DNA of 64,000 bases from Marinagarivorans sp. (GTDB taxonomy: Bacteria; Pseudomonadota; Gammaproteobacteria; Pseudomonadales; Cellvibrionaceae). Of this stretch, positions 27,872 through 37,614 are shown in pieces. How positions within the stretch are numbered: position 1 is the first letter of the stretch; the number at the start of each line of letters is the position of its first letter. Made by a program: the position numbers and the translations under genes. The DNA lies in assembly GCA_028281865.1 (NCBI GenBank), contig JANQJB010000074.1, positions 1 to 64,000 of the forward strand, in the 5' to 3' direction. Under the pieces are notes generated by a model. The model saw only the letters and a list, made by a program, of their open reading frames with translations. It did not search any database and was not told the origin of the DNA.

Positions 27872-28629
27872 CAGGAGCGAACTTTCCGCACATGTATGAG
27901 CCGAGTTCAATAGCCACACCTGGATCAGAGAGCAGCGGCGATATAAATGTCGAAGATTATGGCTACCTCGTCAAGCGTATTGCCCATCACATTATTGCGC
28001 GTATGCCGGCAAACGTGCAGCTAGACGATCTCATTCAGGCGGGTATGGTTGGCCTAATTGAAGCCGTACAAAAATACAATGGCGAGTTGGGCGCGAGTTT
28101 CGAAACCTATGCCGGAATTCGCATTCGTGGCGCCATTGTCGATGAAATGCGTCGCGGAGATTGGGTGCCGCGATCAGTGCATCGCAATGCTCGCAAAATA
28201 AACGAGGCCATGTCGCGTTTGGAGGCGAAATCAGGGCGCGAACCGAGCGACGCGGAAATAGCTGATGAGCTTGGCGTACCGCTCGATGAATATCACACGA
28301 TGGCGCGAGACAGTTTGTCTGGAAGACTTTTTAGCTATGACGAAGCGATTGACGACGAAGAAAATAATCTAAATCTCGACAGTGCTAGTCAAACGATGCT
28401 CGAGCCGGATAAATCTGTGCAACGCAGCGCTATGCGAACGGCCTTGGCCGAAGCGATAACGACCTTGTCGGAACGAGAACAGTTAGTGTTATCGCTCTAT
28501 TACGAACAGGAGCTGAATTTAAAGGAAGTGGGCCAAGTTTTAGGTGTTTCAGAAGGCCGCGTCAGCCAGATTCTTTCAAAAGCCGCGTTAAATTTGCGAA
28601 AAAAACTCGCGGATTGGCGTCAAAACTAA
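27868..28629 (+). CDS. fliA: Flagellar sigma factor FliA (sigma-28)
   Basis: 253 residues. Region 2 (DLIQAGMVGLIEAVQKY), region 3 and region 4 (LSEREQLVLSLYYEQELNLKEVGQVLGVSEGRVSQI) of a sigma-28 factor. It directs late flagellar and chemotaxis promoters. The first about 20 residues before the conserved start are extra; a GTG start at 27868 within the fleN stop is used, with an ATG at 27892 as an alternative. Confidence 0.96.
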   Translation: MTGANFPHMYEPSSIATPGSESSGDINVEDYGYLVKRIAHHIIARMPANVQLDDLIQAGMVGLIEAVQKYNGELGASFETYAGIRIRGAIVDEMRRGDWVPRSVHRNARKINEAMSRLEAKSGREPSDAEIADELGVPLDEYHTMARDSLSGRLFSYDEAIDDEENNLNLDSASQTMLEPDKSVQRSAMRTALAEAITTLSEREQLVLSLYYEQELNLKEVGQVLGVSEGRVSQILSKAALNLRKKLADWRQN

Positions 28630-28913
28630 AAATTTTAAGTATTCGGGTTATTAAAACTGGATGACTGCTTCTCCTGGGCTAGACTTGTAATAGGTTTAGT
28701 TATAACTGAAAAGCCATAATCCTGAGCTATATGGCGCAGTTCGCGCCGTTGGGTGAACGATTTAATCTCGGCTTTTTGGTTTCGTCTAGTACTGGTTTGC
28801 AAGTGGTACGGGAGAAACTCAGTCAACACTTTCAACGCATCTTGAGCAAGTAAGAGTCTTTGCCAGCGTTGTGAACTTGGTAAATCATTGCGGCGTAATT
28901 TGCGGAGGATCCA
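28630..28913. other. Intergenic region before cheY, no gene seen
   Basis: 284 bp between fliA and cheY. No convincing sigma-28 or sigma-54 box and no terminator with a T-tract was found. A GGAGG ribosome site at 28904-28908 serves cheY. Confidence 0.4.
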
Positions 28914-29300
28914 TTGGACAATAACATGAAAATTCTGATCGTTGATGACTTTTCAACGATGCGAAGAATCATAAAAAATCTTCTTAGAGACTTGGGATTT
29001 ACCAATACCCATGAGGCGGATGATGGTTCGACGGCATTACCAATGCTGCGTACCGGGGATTTCGATTTCCTTGTGACAGACTGGAATATGCCTGGAATGA
29101 CGGGTATCGATTTATTAAAAGAAGTACGTTCCGATGACAAGCTGAATACTTTGCCTGTACTAATGGTAACAGCCGAAGCCAAGCGTGACCAAATTATCGA
29201 GGCTGCTCAGGCGGGAGTAAATGGTTATGTAGTTAAACCGTTTACCGCCCAGGTGCTCAAAGAAAAAATCGATAAAATATTTGAGCGCGTAGGTAGCTAA
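28914..29300 (+). CDS. cheY: Chemotaxis response regulator CheY
   Basis: 128 residues; a single receiver domain with the acidic pair D11-D12, phosphoacceptor D56 in [10 protein letters not shown]85-type switch residue in VTAEA and K107-type lysine in VKPF. When phosphorylated it binds the flagellar switch. The start is TTG 28914, because GGAGG lies five bases upstream; an ATG four codons later would be 17 bases from it. cheZ follows after 27 bp. Confidence 0.96.
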   Translation: MDNNMKILIVDDFSTMRRIIKNLLRDLGFTNTHEADDGSTALPMLRTGDFDFLVTDWNMPGMTGIDLLKEVRSDDKLNTLPVLMVTAEAKRDQIIEAAQAGVNGYVVKPFTAQVLKEKIDKIFERVGS

Positions 29301-29327
29301 TATTAATAATTTCGCGGGACGAACTTA

Positions 29328-30113
29328 ATGGAACCGGCTAAAAATTTGCGAAGTAACGAGCAGTACATTGATGAATTAAAACTGTGTGGCAAAACGCTCG
29401 TTGAAAAACTTCAAAATGATAAATACGAAGATGCATCGGAACTCATTCAAAAAGTTGTTGAAGCGCGTGATCGCCATTTATTTAATTCTGTTGGAAAATT
29501 AACACGTGCACTACACGATGCAATTGTCAATTTTAATATTGATGCTGAGATTTGCAAAAAACAAGGAAAAGAGGGGATAAGTGACGCCTCTGATCGGCTT
29601 GAATATGTGATTCACATGACGCAAGAAGCAGCCGAAAAAACCATGGATAGAGTTGAAATTGCCGCTCCTTTGGCAGAGGCACTTGGTATAGAAGCGAAGT
29701 CCCTAAAAGATGAGTGGGAACGACTTAGGCGTCGCGAAATGGGTAAGAGCGAATTTGCAGAGCTCTATGGTCGTATCGATTTATTTTTAAAGCGCATTAA
29801 TCGCGACACGGAAAGCTTGAACGAAAATTTACAATCGATTTTGCTTGAGCAAGGCTTTCAAGACCTAACTGGACAGGTGCTTAAAAAAGTCATCGGTCTT
29901 ATTCGAGATGTGGAGTCGGAACTTGTTAATTTAATGCGAATAGCAGGGCAAGTTGAAGAAATTACAGGAATCACCACTGGTGACGAAAATAATATTAGTA
30001 AAGAGTGCAATGACGCGGAAGCAGAAGGACCACAAATTCATAGCGCGGTGCGGGATGATGTGGTGTCTAGTCAAGATGACGTCGATGACTTGCTTTCAAG
30101 TCTTGGGTTTTGA
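29328..30113 (+). CDS. cheZ: CheY-phosphate phosphatase CheZ
   Basis: 261 residues, mostly a long helical hairpin. The catalytic motif is seen in LEQGFQDLTGQVLKKV, where the Asp and Gln of QDLTGQ act in dephosphorylation. The C-terminal tail DDVDDLLSSLGF is the CheY-binding peptide known from enteric CheZ. It lies 10 bp before cheA. Confidence 0.95.
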   Translation: MEPAKNLRSNEQYIDELKLCGKTLVEKLQNDKYEDASELIQKVVEARDRHLFNSVGKLTRALHDAIVNFNIDAEICKKQGKEGISDASDRLEYVIHMTQEAAEKTMDRVEIAAPLAEALGIEAKSLKDEWERLRRREMGKSEFAELYGRIDLFLKRINRDTESLNENLQSILLEQGFQDLTGQVLKKVIGLIRDVESELVNLMRIAGQVEEITGITTGDENNISKECNDAEAEGPQIHSAVRDDVVSSQDDVDDLLSSLGF

Positions 30114-30123
30114 GGAGTGTTAA

Positions 30124-32589
30124 ATGTCATTTGGCGGAGATGAAGAGATACTCCAGGATTTCCTGGTCGAAGCCGGCGAAATCCTAGATCAATTATCCGA
30201 GCAACTGGTAGAGCTTGAACGCAAGCCAGATGATACCGATTTATTAAACGCGATTTTCCGCGGATTTCACACTGTCAAAGGAGGCGCCGGTTTTTTGCAA
30301 CTGGAGCCTATGGTCGAATGTTGCCACGTAACAGAAAATCTCTTTGATATCTTACGTAATGGCAAGCGTACTGTAACTGCCGAGTTAATGGATGTTGTGT
30401 TGCAGGCGCTTGACACGATTAATTCGCAGTTTGCTGATATTCAACAGCGTCACCAACCTAGGCCAGCTAGTCCGGACATAATTGCAGCGTTAGAGCGGCT
30501 TGTTTCATGCGAAGATTTAAGCGATGAAGCGAGCAATGCAACTGCGGCGGCAGAGACACCAGCTGAAGCTGATGCGCCCACGGCAAGTGGTGTTGAGGCT
30601 GGAAACGATTCGCCGGCAGCAGTCCCACCAGTAGAAGCGGATGGCGCGAGTGCAGGTAAAGATAAATCTGATATCGATTTAACTGACGAGGAATTTGAGG
30701 GTTTTCTTAGCGCGATTGATGATAAAGATGGTGACAAAGCGGGAAACCCCGTCGCGAAGGAGCCGGCTAAAGCCGAGAATGCAAAGACATCAAGCAATGA
30801 AAACGACGAAATTAGCGAAGAGGAATTCGAGTCGTTGCTCGATCAGTTGCACGGCCCAGGAGCGAGTCCAAGTGCAAAATCCGCCGGCGACGCAAAACCA
30901 GCTGAGCCATCTGCCTCGCCTCAAAAATCTGAACAAGCCTCTGGCGCAACTGCGTCCAAAGATGAAATTAGCGAAGATGAATTTGAGTCTCTACTGGATC
31001 AGTTGCACGGAGTTGGTCAGGGCCCGCAAGGCGCAGCTGCCGGGGATGCGGCTGCTAATGCCGGCGCTGCGAAAGAGGCTGCTAAGCCTGCTGCGGGCGC
31101 GAGCGACAAAGAAAATGATTTAATTTCTGATGACGAATTTGAAGATTTACTTGATCAACTGCATGGTCAGGGGAAAGGCCCAACCAAAGATTCCGCCAGT
31201 AAAGACGCGGAAACAAAGGCTGATTCTGGTGCGAGTAAACCCGCCAGCACCGCCAATAATGTAACGCCAATTAGTAAACCTCCTACACCGTCAAGCGCTG
31301 GTTCGGGGTCGCCGGCTCCAGCGGCTGCGCCCAAGTCTCGAGCAGTCCCTGCTGCAGCATCGGCACCGACATCGCCACCACCAGCAGCGGCGGCTTCTGC
31401 TGCAGCGGCGGCTCCCGCTGCTGAAGCAACGGTACGTGTTGATACACAAAGGCTTGACGACATTATGAATATGGTCGGTGAGCTGGTGTTGGTGCGCAAT
31501 CGCCTGGTGCGCTTGGGTTTGGATTCCTCTGACGAGTCGCTGGCGAAAGCGGTAGCTAACTTAGATGTCGTGACGGCGGATCTACAAGCATCTGTTATGA
31601 AAACGCGGATGCAGCCGATTAAAAAAGTATTTGGCCGTTTTCCGCGAGTTGTACGAGATCTTGCGCGCAACTTGAAAAAAGAAATTAATCTCGAACTCGT
31701 GGGTGAAGATACTGACCTCGATAAAAATTTGGTTGAGGCACTTGCAGACCCGCTTGTGCATTTGGTTCGCAACTCCGTCGATCACGGTATCGAAATTCCA
31801 TCGGATCGCGTAGACATTGGCAAGCCGAGGGTCGGCAAAGTCGAGTTGGCAGCGGAACAGGAAGGCGATCATATTTTGCTTTCTATTACCGATGATGGCG
31901 CCGGTATGGACCCCGATAAACTGCGTCAAAAAGCTATAGAAAAAGGCGTTTTGGATGCAGATGCCGCCGCGCGAATTTCAGACGAAGAAGCATTTGGATT
32001 AATTTTTGCGCCGGGGTTTTCAACTAAGACAGAAATCTCAGACGTGTCTGGGCGCGGTGTTGGTATGGATGTCGTTAAAACCAAAATTACGCAATTAAAT
32101 GGTTCTATCGAAATTCAATCAAAACTCGGTGAGGGGACTCGCTTTGTAATTAAAGTTCCGCTAACACTTGCGATCATGCCAACTTTGATGATTATGTTGG
32201 GGCGTCAGACTTTTGCTTTACCGCTAGTGAGTGTGAATGAAATTTTTCATATGGATTTAACTAAAACCAACGTCGTCGATGCTCAGGAGTGTGTGACGAT
32301 TCGCGATAAAGCCATCCCTATTTTTCATTTAAAACGTTGGCTCGTAAAAGGGCCGGTTTCTGTTGACCCACCGAAAGAGGGCCACGTTGTTATTGTCAAC
32401 GTGGGTACGCGTCGTGTGGGTTTTGTAGTCGACCAATTAATCGGACAAGAAGAAGTAGTAATAAAGCCGCTCGGCAAAATGTTACAAGGCACGCCTGGGA
32501 TGGCGGGCGCAACAATTACCGGGGACGGAACTATTGCTCTTATTCTCGATGTTCCCAGTATGCTTAAACGCTACGCCGGAGAAATTTAA
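30124..32589 (+). CDS. cheA: Chemotaxis histidine kinase CheA with repeat-bearing linker
   Basis: 821 residues. P1 (HPt) carries the phosphorylated H49 in FHTVKGGAGF. A long linker (about 130-435) follows, rich in Ala, Pro, Ser and acidic residues, with no recognisable P2 domain. P3 dimerisation (about 437-500), P4 kinase with VRNSVDHGIE, DDGAGMD and GRGVGMDVV, and P5 CheW-like regulatory domain (about 680-821) complete it. The linker holds three tandem 52-residue units, each opening with a helix such as SEDEFESLLDQLHG, and one degenerate copy before them. The start has GAGGAG. Core of the polar chemotaxis array together with CheW, ParC and ParP. Confidence 0.96.
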   Translation: MSFGGDEEILQDFLVEAGEILDQLSEQLVELERKPDDTDLLNAIFRGFHTVKGGAGFLQLEPMVECCHVTENLFDILRNGKRTVTAELMDVVLQALDTINSQFADIQQRHQPRPASPDIIAALERLVSCEDLSDEASNATAAAETPAEADAPTASGVEAGNDSPAAVPPVEADGASAGKDKSDIDLTDEEFEGFLSAIDDKDGDKAGNPVAKEPAKAENAKTSSNENDEISEEEFESLLDQLHGPGASPSAKSAGDAKPAEPSASPQKSEQASGATASKDEISEDEFESLLDQLHGVGQGPQGAAAGDAAANAGAAKEAAKPAAGASDKENDLISDDEFEDLLDQLHGQGKGPTKDSASKDAETKADSGASKPASTANNVTPISKPPTPSSAGSGSPAPAAAPKSRAVPAAASAPTSPPPAAAASAAAAAPAAEATVRVDTQRLDDIMNMVGELVLVRNRLVRLGLDSSDESLAKAVANLDVVTADLQASVMKTRMQPIKKVFGRFPRVVRDLARNLKKEINLELVGEDTDLDKNLVEALADPLVHLVRNSVDHGIEIPSDRVDIGKPRVGKVELAAEQEGDHILLSITDDGAGMDPDKLRQKAIEKGVLDADAAARISDEEAFGLIFAPGFSTKTEISDVSGRGVGMDVVKTKITQLNGSIEIQSKLGEGTRFVIKVPLTLAIMPTLMIMLGRQTFALPLVSVNEIFHMDLTKTNVVDAQECVTIRDKAIPIFHLKRWLVKGPVSVDPPKEGHVVIVNVGTRRVGFVVDQLIGQEEVVIKPLGKMLQGTPGMAGATITGDGTIALILDVPSMLKRYAGEI
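30679..31167 (+). repeat. Repeated LLxxLHG motifs and 156-bp tandem units in the cheA linker
   Basis: Motifs encode residues 230-244 (30811-30855), 282-296 (30967-31011) and 334-348 (31123-31167), spaced by exactly 156 bp. A weaker copy (TDEEFEGFLSAID) lies at 30679-30720. Each has the pattern acidic, Phe, Glu, x, Leu, Leu, Asp, Gln, Leu, His, Gly. The spacers between them are low-complexity and alike in length. Confidence 0.92.
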
Positions 32590-32777
32590 TTGTAGCGAAT
32601 GCAAAATTCTTAGTTCAGTTTGTCGGCTTAGGTTTTTAGTTACGCGGATTTTTTTCTCATTGTCAGTGATACAGAGGTGAGAAAAAGTTAGATTGAGTTC
32701 AAGTTGAATAATAAAGTAGTGCTCGATTTCTTAAAAGTGTGTTTAATTAAGCGAGACGTCATGATATAGGCGGAAAA

Positions 32778-33890
32778 GTGGTCTACAAGGTACTCATTGT
32801 TGAGGATTCAGGTTTTTTTCAGCAGAGATTGACGGACATCATAAATCTTCATCCACAATTAGAAGTTGTGGGAGTGGCTTCTAATGGCCAAGAAGCGGTT
32901 GAACTGGATAAGAAACTCAAGCCAGATATTATTTCGATGGATTACGAAATGCCTTACATGGATGGAGTATCTGCTGTGCGCTTAATTATGGAAGCACGTC
33001 CCGTCCCCATCGTGATGTTTTCTTCGATGACGTATGAAGGTGCAAAAATTACACTTGATGCTCTGGATGCAGGAGCCGTCGATTTTATTCCCAAAAACTT
33101 TGCAGAGGTCTCCAATAGCTCCGGTAGCCTTACAAAAAAGTTGCATGAAACTTTTATTGGTTTTGCTAAGCAAGGAGTTCAGAAGCCTGACAATTCAATA
33201 AATTTAAAAACGGAGCAAACCGAATCGAAACCTGCGACGGCGGAGCAGCCAGCTGCAGCGGAAAAAGTTTTCACGGCACCCAAGCGAGCGAGCAGTCCTG
33301 TTGGAAGAGTTAAAAAGTTGTCCCAACGACCCAAGGTGATCGTGATTGGTGCATCAACTGGAGGGCCGGTCGCGGTTGCTGAAATTATTTCTAAATTGCC
33401 ACAACACTTTCCAGTTCCTGTTGTGATCGTACAACATATGCCACCTAATTTTACACGTGCGTTTGCAGAGCGATTAAATCGACAGTGCCATTTTCAAGCT
33501 CAAGAAGCTCAATCAGGAGATCGCATTTCACCCGGTAAAATTTTGATTGCGCCTGGCGGTCATCAATTGATGTTTGATGGGCGTAATATTGGTGCTATTA
33601 AGATAATTGCAGGAGATGAACGCGTGGTTTACAAACCGAGTGTCGACATCGCATTTGCTTCTGCCGCAAATGTGTTCGGGCGCGAAGTACTGGGCATTGT
33701 TTTAACCGGCATGGGTTCGGATGGATGTGAGGGAGCGCAGCTATTAAAGCAAAAAGGCGCTACGATTTGGACGCAAGACGAAGCTTCATGTGTTGTTTAT
33801 GGTATGCCGCGCGCGGTCGATGAAGCGAGCGTCAGTGATGCAAGTATTTCAATAAGGGATTTTGGCAACCTACTCGCTCAGGCCGTGTGA
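32778..33890 (+). CDS. cheB: Chemotaxis methylesterase/response regulator CheB
   Basis: 370 residues. The receiver domain (about 1-125) has phosphoacceptor Asp in ISMDYEMPYMDG. A linker (about 135-180) is followed by the methylesterase domain with the serine of GASTGGP, the His of VQHMPPNFT and the Asp of GMGSDGCEG. It removes methyl groups from receptors or deamidates them. GTG start with GGCGGA upstream. No cheR is in the window. motC begins one base after its stop. Confidence 0.96.
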   Translation: MVYKVLIVEDSGFFQQRLTDIINLHPQLEVVGVASNGQEAVELDKKLKPDIISMDYEMPYMDGVSAVRLIMEARPVPIVMFSSMTYEGAKITLDALDAGAVDFIPKNFAEVSNSSGSLTKKLHETFIGFAKQGVQKPDNSINLKTEQTESKPATAEQPAAAEKVFTAPKRASSPVGRVKKLSQRPKVIVIGASTGGPVAVAEIISKLPQHFPVPVVIVQHMPPNFTRAFAERLNRQCHFQAQEAQSGDRISPGKILIAPGGHQLMFDGRNIGAIKIIAGDERVVYKPSVDIAFASAANVFGREVLGIVLTGMGSDGCEGAQLLKQKGATIWTQDEASCVVYGMPRAVDEASVSDASISIRDFGNLLAQAV

Positions 33891-33891
33891 A

Positions 33892-34632
33892 ATGGATATG
33901 CTCGCGATTTTCGGCGTTATTATCGCATTCGCTGCACTGTTGGGTGGCAACTTTCTTGAAGGTGGTTCATTCCAAGCTTTGCTAAATGGCCCGGCAGCAT
34001 TGATTGTCGTCGGCGGCACGCTCGGTGCTGCAATTTTGCAGACCCCGCGCGAAAATTTGCGTCGCGCCTTACATCTTTTACCTTGGACTTTAAACCCGCC
34101 TAAACCCGAGTGTAAAAAAGGAATCAAAGATATTGTTCGCTGGGCAAAAGCAGCTCGCAAGCAAGGATTACTTGGTTTAGAAAATATTGCTGACAGAGAA
34201 AAAGATAAGTTTTCTAAAAAGGCCTTGCAAATGTTGGTTGACGGGCGAGAACCAGAAGCGATTCGCCACGTGTTAGAAAATGATTTAATGGTTGCGGAAT
34301 TGCGCGATCAAGATGCAATAAATTTTTATGAAAGCATGGGTGGTTACGCGCCCACGATCGGCATCTTAGGTGCTGTAATTGGTCTGATTCATGTTATGCA
34401 GCATTTGGCGGACCCGAGTGAACTTGGGCCAGGTATTGCTATAGCTTTTGTTGCAACAATTTATGGTGTGGCGTTCGCCAATTTGCTACTGATACCTATT
34501 GCTAATAAATTGCGTTCACATGTTAAACAGCAATCGCAATTTCGGGAATTGATTATCGAGGGGATCATTGCTATCGCAGACGGTGAAAACCCCAAAGCAA
34601 TTGAAATGAAACTCAGCGGTTATCTGCATTAA
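33892..34632 (+). CDS. motC: Flagellar stator protein MotC (MotA paralogue)
   Basis: 246 residues from ATG 33892, directly after the cheB stop. It begins MDMLAIFGVIIAFAALLGGNFLEGG, as in MotC proteins. Four membrane helices, and a cytoplasmic loop with charged residues that contact the rotor. FYESMGGYAPTIGILGAVIGLI is the conserved channel segment. With MotD it forms the second, proton-type stator of polar flagella. Confidence 0.94.
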   Translation: MDMLAIFGVIIAFAALLGGNFLEGGSFQALLNGPAALIVVGGTLGAAILQTPRENLRRALHLLPWTLNPPKPECKKGIKDIVRWAKAARKQGLLGLENIADREKDKFSKKALQMLVDGREPEAIRHVLENDLMVAELRDQDAINFYESMGGYAPTIGILGAVIGLIHVMQHLADPSELGPGIAIAFVATIYGVAFANLLLIPIANKLRSHVKQQSQFRELIIEGIIAIADGENPKAIEMKLSGYLH

Positions 34633-34769
34633 AATTTGGGCGAATCTAATTTAGATATTTATTTTGGACAAAGGAAGAAACCTCAGCTTCAGATAAACAA
34701 GTTCAGATAGACAAATAGATTCATGTTAAGCAATGGTCTCAAGATTAAAAATCGATTCAAGATGATAAG

Positions 34770-35699
34770 ATGATACGCCGACAAGAATCACATGACGAAA
34801 AAACCGGGAACGAGCGCTGGCTTGTTTCTTACGCGGATTTTATTACCTTGTTGTTTGGTTTTTTTTTAGTTATGTATTCGGTGTCACAAGTTAATGAAGC
34901 AAAGTACCAAACTTTAAGTGAAACGTTATCCACTACTTTTTTAAGCTCTTCGGAGTCGACGCGCCCAAAAGATGGGACTGAATTGAATTCGGGCTCTACA
35001 GAGGAACAAGTTGACGCAAACGAAATTCTTACGAGTGAAACGTTAGCCCACCAATTAAACTCTCAATTACACGGTATACTTGACGGCGAAGCTGTTGCCA
35101 TTGATTATTCAGAACAATGGGTCGAAATTACGCTTGATGCCACTTTATTATTTGCATCGGGTGACGCAAAAATGTCAGCCGGCGCACAATCAATTTTGAC
35201 TGAAGTCGCCGAGCCACTGCTTAACGTTGAAAGTCAAATTGAAGTTGGCGGGCATACCGATAATATTCCGATAAGTAACGAGCATTTTTCCAGTAATTGG
35301 TCGTTGTCTTCTGCGCGTGCGGTTGCTGTTGTAGACGCTTTGACGCAACAAGGTATAAAACCGATGCGTCTGTCAGCTGTTGGTTACGGCGAGTTTCGGC
35401 CTGTTGCAGACAACACCTCGCGCGAGGGGCGTGCGCAAAATCGTCGGGTAGTGTTGCGCATCAGTGAGGTAAAAGCAGCAGAAAAAAACGCCTTTCAAGA
35501 GTTGGAAGTTAGTCCGCAAGAGCAAAACGCAGAATTTGTCCCGCTAGCTGAATCGGATTTTATTCAAGGTTTAAGTGATGAGCAACAGTCTGATGTATCG
35601 CAGCCTGCGAAACCTCAAACCGTCGCGCCGGTCGAATTAAAAAATGGTGGCTTATTATTTTCTCGCGACCCTGATATGCCGAGGAAGAGTTATCGATGA
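34770..35699 (+). CDS. motD: Flagellar stator protein MotD (MotB paralogue)
   Basis: 309 residues. One N-terminal membrane helix with the ion-binding Asp in VSYADFITLLFGFFL, a linker, and an OmpA-like peptidoglycan-binding domain (GGHTDNIPI, SSARAVAVVDAL, RAQNRRVVL; about 120-235). It anchors the stator to the wall. The tail beyond 235 is low-complexity. It overlaps parC by four bases (ATGA). Confidence 0.94.
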   Translation: MIRRQESHDEKTGNERWLVSYADFITLLFGFFLVMYSVSQVNEAKYQTLSETLSTTFLSSSESTRPKDGTELNSGSTEEQVDANEILTSETLAHQLNSQLHGILDGEAVAIDYSEQWVEITLDATLLFASGDAKMSAGAQSILTEVAEPLLNVESQIEVGGHTDNIPISNEHFSSNWSLSSARAVAVVDALTQQGIKPMRLSAVGYGEFRPVADNTSREGRAQNRRVVLRISEVKAAEKNAFQELEVSPQEQNAEFVPLAESDFIQGLSDEQQSDVSQPAKPQTVAPVELKNGGLLFSRDPDMPRKSYR

Positions 35700-36496
35700 A
35701 AACTTGGACGGTAGCAAATCAAAAAGGGGGGGTGGCAAAAACAACCACTAGCGTTGCACTTGGCGGATTGTTTGCCCAGCGAGGCGAGCGAACATTATTA
35801 CTTGATATTGATCCGCACGGCTCGTTAAGCAGTTATTTTCGCTGCGACCCGGACTCGCAAACGGCGAGCACGTTTACTTTATTTGAAAAACGTAAATTAT
35901 TGTCCGATGGTTTAGTTCGCGATTTATTTGTTAAAACAGCGTTTGAATTTTTGACCATTATTCCCGCATCAACGGCGCTTGCGACTTTAGAGCGTCAGAG
36001 TATCGGACCGGATGGTATGGGTTTGGTGCTTGCAAAATCCCTGTCGTTGGTCGAACATGAATTTGACCGCGTAATAATTGACTGCCCGCCTCAATTGGGT
36101 GTTTTGATGGTCAATGCTTTGGCTGCTTGCGATCAATTAATTGTTCCCGTTCAGACTGAATTTCTTGCTCTGCAGGGCCTTGATCGTTTACTTCGTACTT
36201 TGTCAATGCTGCGAAAATCGCGCAAAAAGAAACTCAATTATACCGTTGTTCCGACAATGTTTGATCGCCGTACACAAGCGTCTGTCACAAGTTTAAGGCG
36301 ATTGCGTAACGACTATCAATGTGTTTGGCCCGGCAAGATCCCAATTGATACGAAATTCCGTGACGCGAGTAAAGCCGGCGTTCCGCCTCACCTATACCCC
36401 GGTGCTGCGCGCGGTGCCGAAGCTTATGCCAGTTTGCTGCATTATTTAATCGATGTTGAAAACGAAAAGGCGGTAGTCGGGGGCTTAAGTGGTTGA
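35696..36496 (+). CDS. parC: ParA-like ATPase of the polar chemotaxis array (ParC)
   Basis: 266 residues. ParA/MinD ATPase with deviant Walker A KGGVAKTTT near residue 10, DIDPHGSLSSYF and DCPPQLGVL. In Vibrio and Pseudomonas the gene at this place is the ParC ATPase that brings chemotaxis arrays to the cell pole (family knowledge). It overlaps motD by four bases and the next gene by eight, so all are in one transcript. Confidence 0.88.
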   Translation: MKTWTVANQKGGVAKTTTSVALGGLFAQRGERTLLLDIDPHGSLSSYFRCDPDSQTASTFTLFEKRKLLSDGLVRDLFVKTAFEFLTIIPASTALATLERQSIGPDGMGLVLAKSLSLVEHEFDRVIIDCPPQLGVLMVNALAACDQLIVPVQTEFLALQGLDRLLRTLSMLRKSRKKKLNYTVVPTMFDRRTQASVTSLRRLRNDYQCVWPGKIPIDTKFRDASKAGVPPHLYPGAARGAEAYASLLHYLIDVENEKAVVGGLSG

Positions 36497-37595
36497 ACGG
36501 CACGACCCCGGCAAAGAGGTCTCTCACTATTTAGACGAGTTGCTTTCAGACCCGGAAAGTGAAAGCACTAGCGAGGCTGTTTCTCACAGCTCTTTGCAAG
36601 AGCATTCAAGCGAAAAAGTTGTGCACGCAAGTGAACCTAAAATTGATTCTGCCACATCAGCTCTTTTGCATGAAAAAGATATAGTATCTGCGGATCAGGT
36701 ATCAAATCAGTCGGGTGGCAAGCTAGAGCCGACCTCTAATTTTAACGATCATTTAAAAAAAATACCTGACGATGACAAAGAGTCGAGCAAAGCAATCAAT
36801 GCTCGAAAGCGACAAGAACAGACATCAAATTATAAAAACACCGGATTAGAACAAGAGACTCCTGGTTTAAAGCCGGAGCAAAAACAGAAACTTCAGAAGC
36901 TGTTAAATCAAAATGTTATTGACGTCGACTCGCAGAGCTTTTTAGATACGGAAAGTTTAAATAGCAGTAATGCTCAAGAGAGTAGTCAAGAGTCGCATAC
37001 TGCATTAGAGGATTCTCGACCTGCTGTGACGTCGCAGGTACAAGTTGAGGCGCCTGAAAATGAAAGCGAAGAAGGTGAGTCGCTCACTGCTATAGATGAC
37101 TTCTCATCTATAGCCCACTATTTGGAATGGCAGGAAAATGGTAGGCCGCTTTGGGCACAAAGTGATTTTGACGCTTTGTTATTTCAAGTCGGTGGCTTAA
37201 ACCTCGCTGTACCGCTTATTGTTCTCGGCCATATTCACAATATTAATAATGATCTGAATCATATATTCGGGCAGAAGAAGTGGTTCTTGGGCTTACTCAA
37301 TACGCCGATGGGAAAAATAAAAACCGTCGATACGGCTCTTTTTGTTATGCCGGAGAAGTACGACCCCGCTATGGCTAAAGATGTTGAGTTCGTCATTACG
37401 ATTGATGGGGTGCAATGGGGTTTAGCTGTTAAATCGGTTAATCAACCCGTTTGTCTAAAACCAAGTGATGTCAACTGGCGCACGGAGCGTTCGAAGAGGC
37501 CGTGGCTGGCGGGCACGGTCAAAAGTAAAATGTGCGCGCTAATAGACATCCCCCAAATGGCGAAAATGCTTGCGGAACACGAAAAAACAGGTTGA
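36489..37595 (+). CDS. parP: ParP-like protein with C-terminal CheW domain
   Basis: 368 residues. A long acidic, Ser/Gln-rich N-terminal region (about 1-205) is likely disordered. A CheW-like domain follows (about 215-365: LLFQVGGLNLAVPLIVLGHIHNI, then VEFVITIDGVQWGLAVKSV). By position and shape it corresponds to ParP, which links ParC to CheA arrays. GTG start within the parC stop. Confidence 0.85.
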   Translation: MVERHDPGKEVSHYLDELLSDPESESTSEAVSHSSLQEHSSEKVVHASEPKIDSATSALLHEKDIVSADQVSNQSGGKLEPTSNFNDHLKKIPDDDKESSKAINARKRQEQTSNYKNTGLEQETPGLKPEQKQKLQKLLNQNVIDVDSQSFLDTESLNSSNAQESSQESHTALEDSRPAVTSQVQVEAPENESEEGESLTAIDDFSSIAHYLEWQENGRPLWAQSDFDALLFQVGGLNLAVPLIVLGHIHNINNDLNHIFGQKKWFLGLLNTPMGKIKTVDTALFVMPEKYDPAMAKDVEFVITIDGVQWGLAVKSVNQPVCLKPSDVNWRTERSKRPWLAGTVKSKMCALIDIPQMAKMLAEHEKTG

Positions 37596-37614
37596 TAGTT
37601 TTAGTGACTTTAAT

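Noticed and set aside
28635-28835. Minus-strand open frame between fliA and cheY
   Set aside because: Opposite to a long motility operon, basic low-complexity product, no ribosome site; likely chance.
31167-31772. Long minus-strand frame opposite cheA
   Set aside because: It is the complement of a codon-biased Ala/Pro/Ser-rich linker and kinase region; the plus strand is certain CheA.
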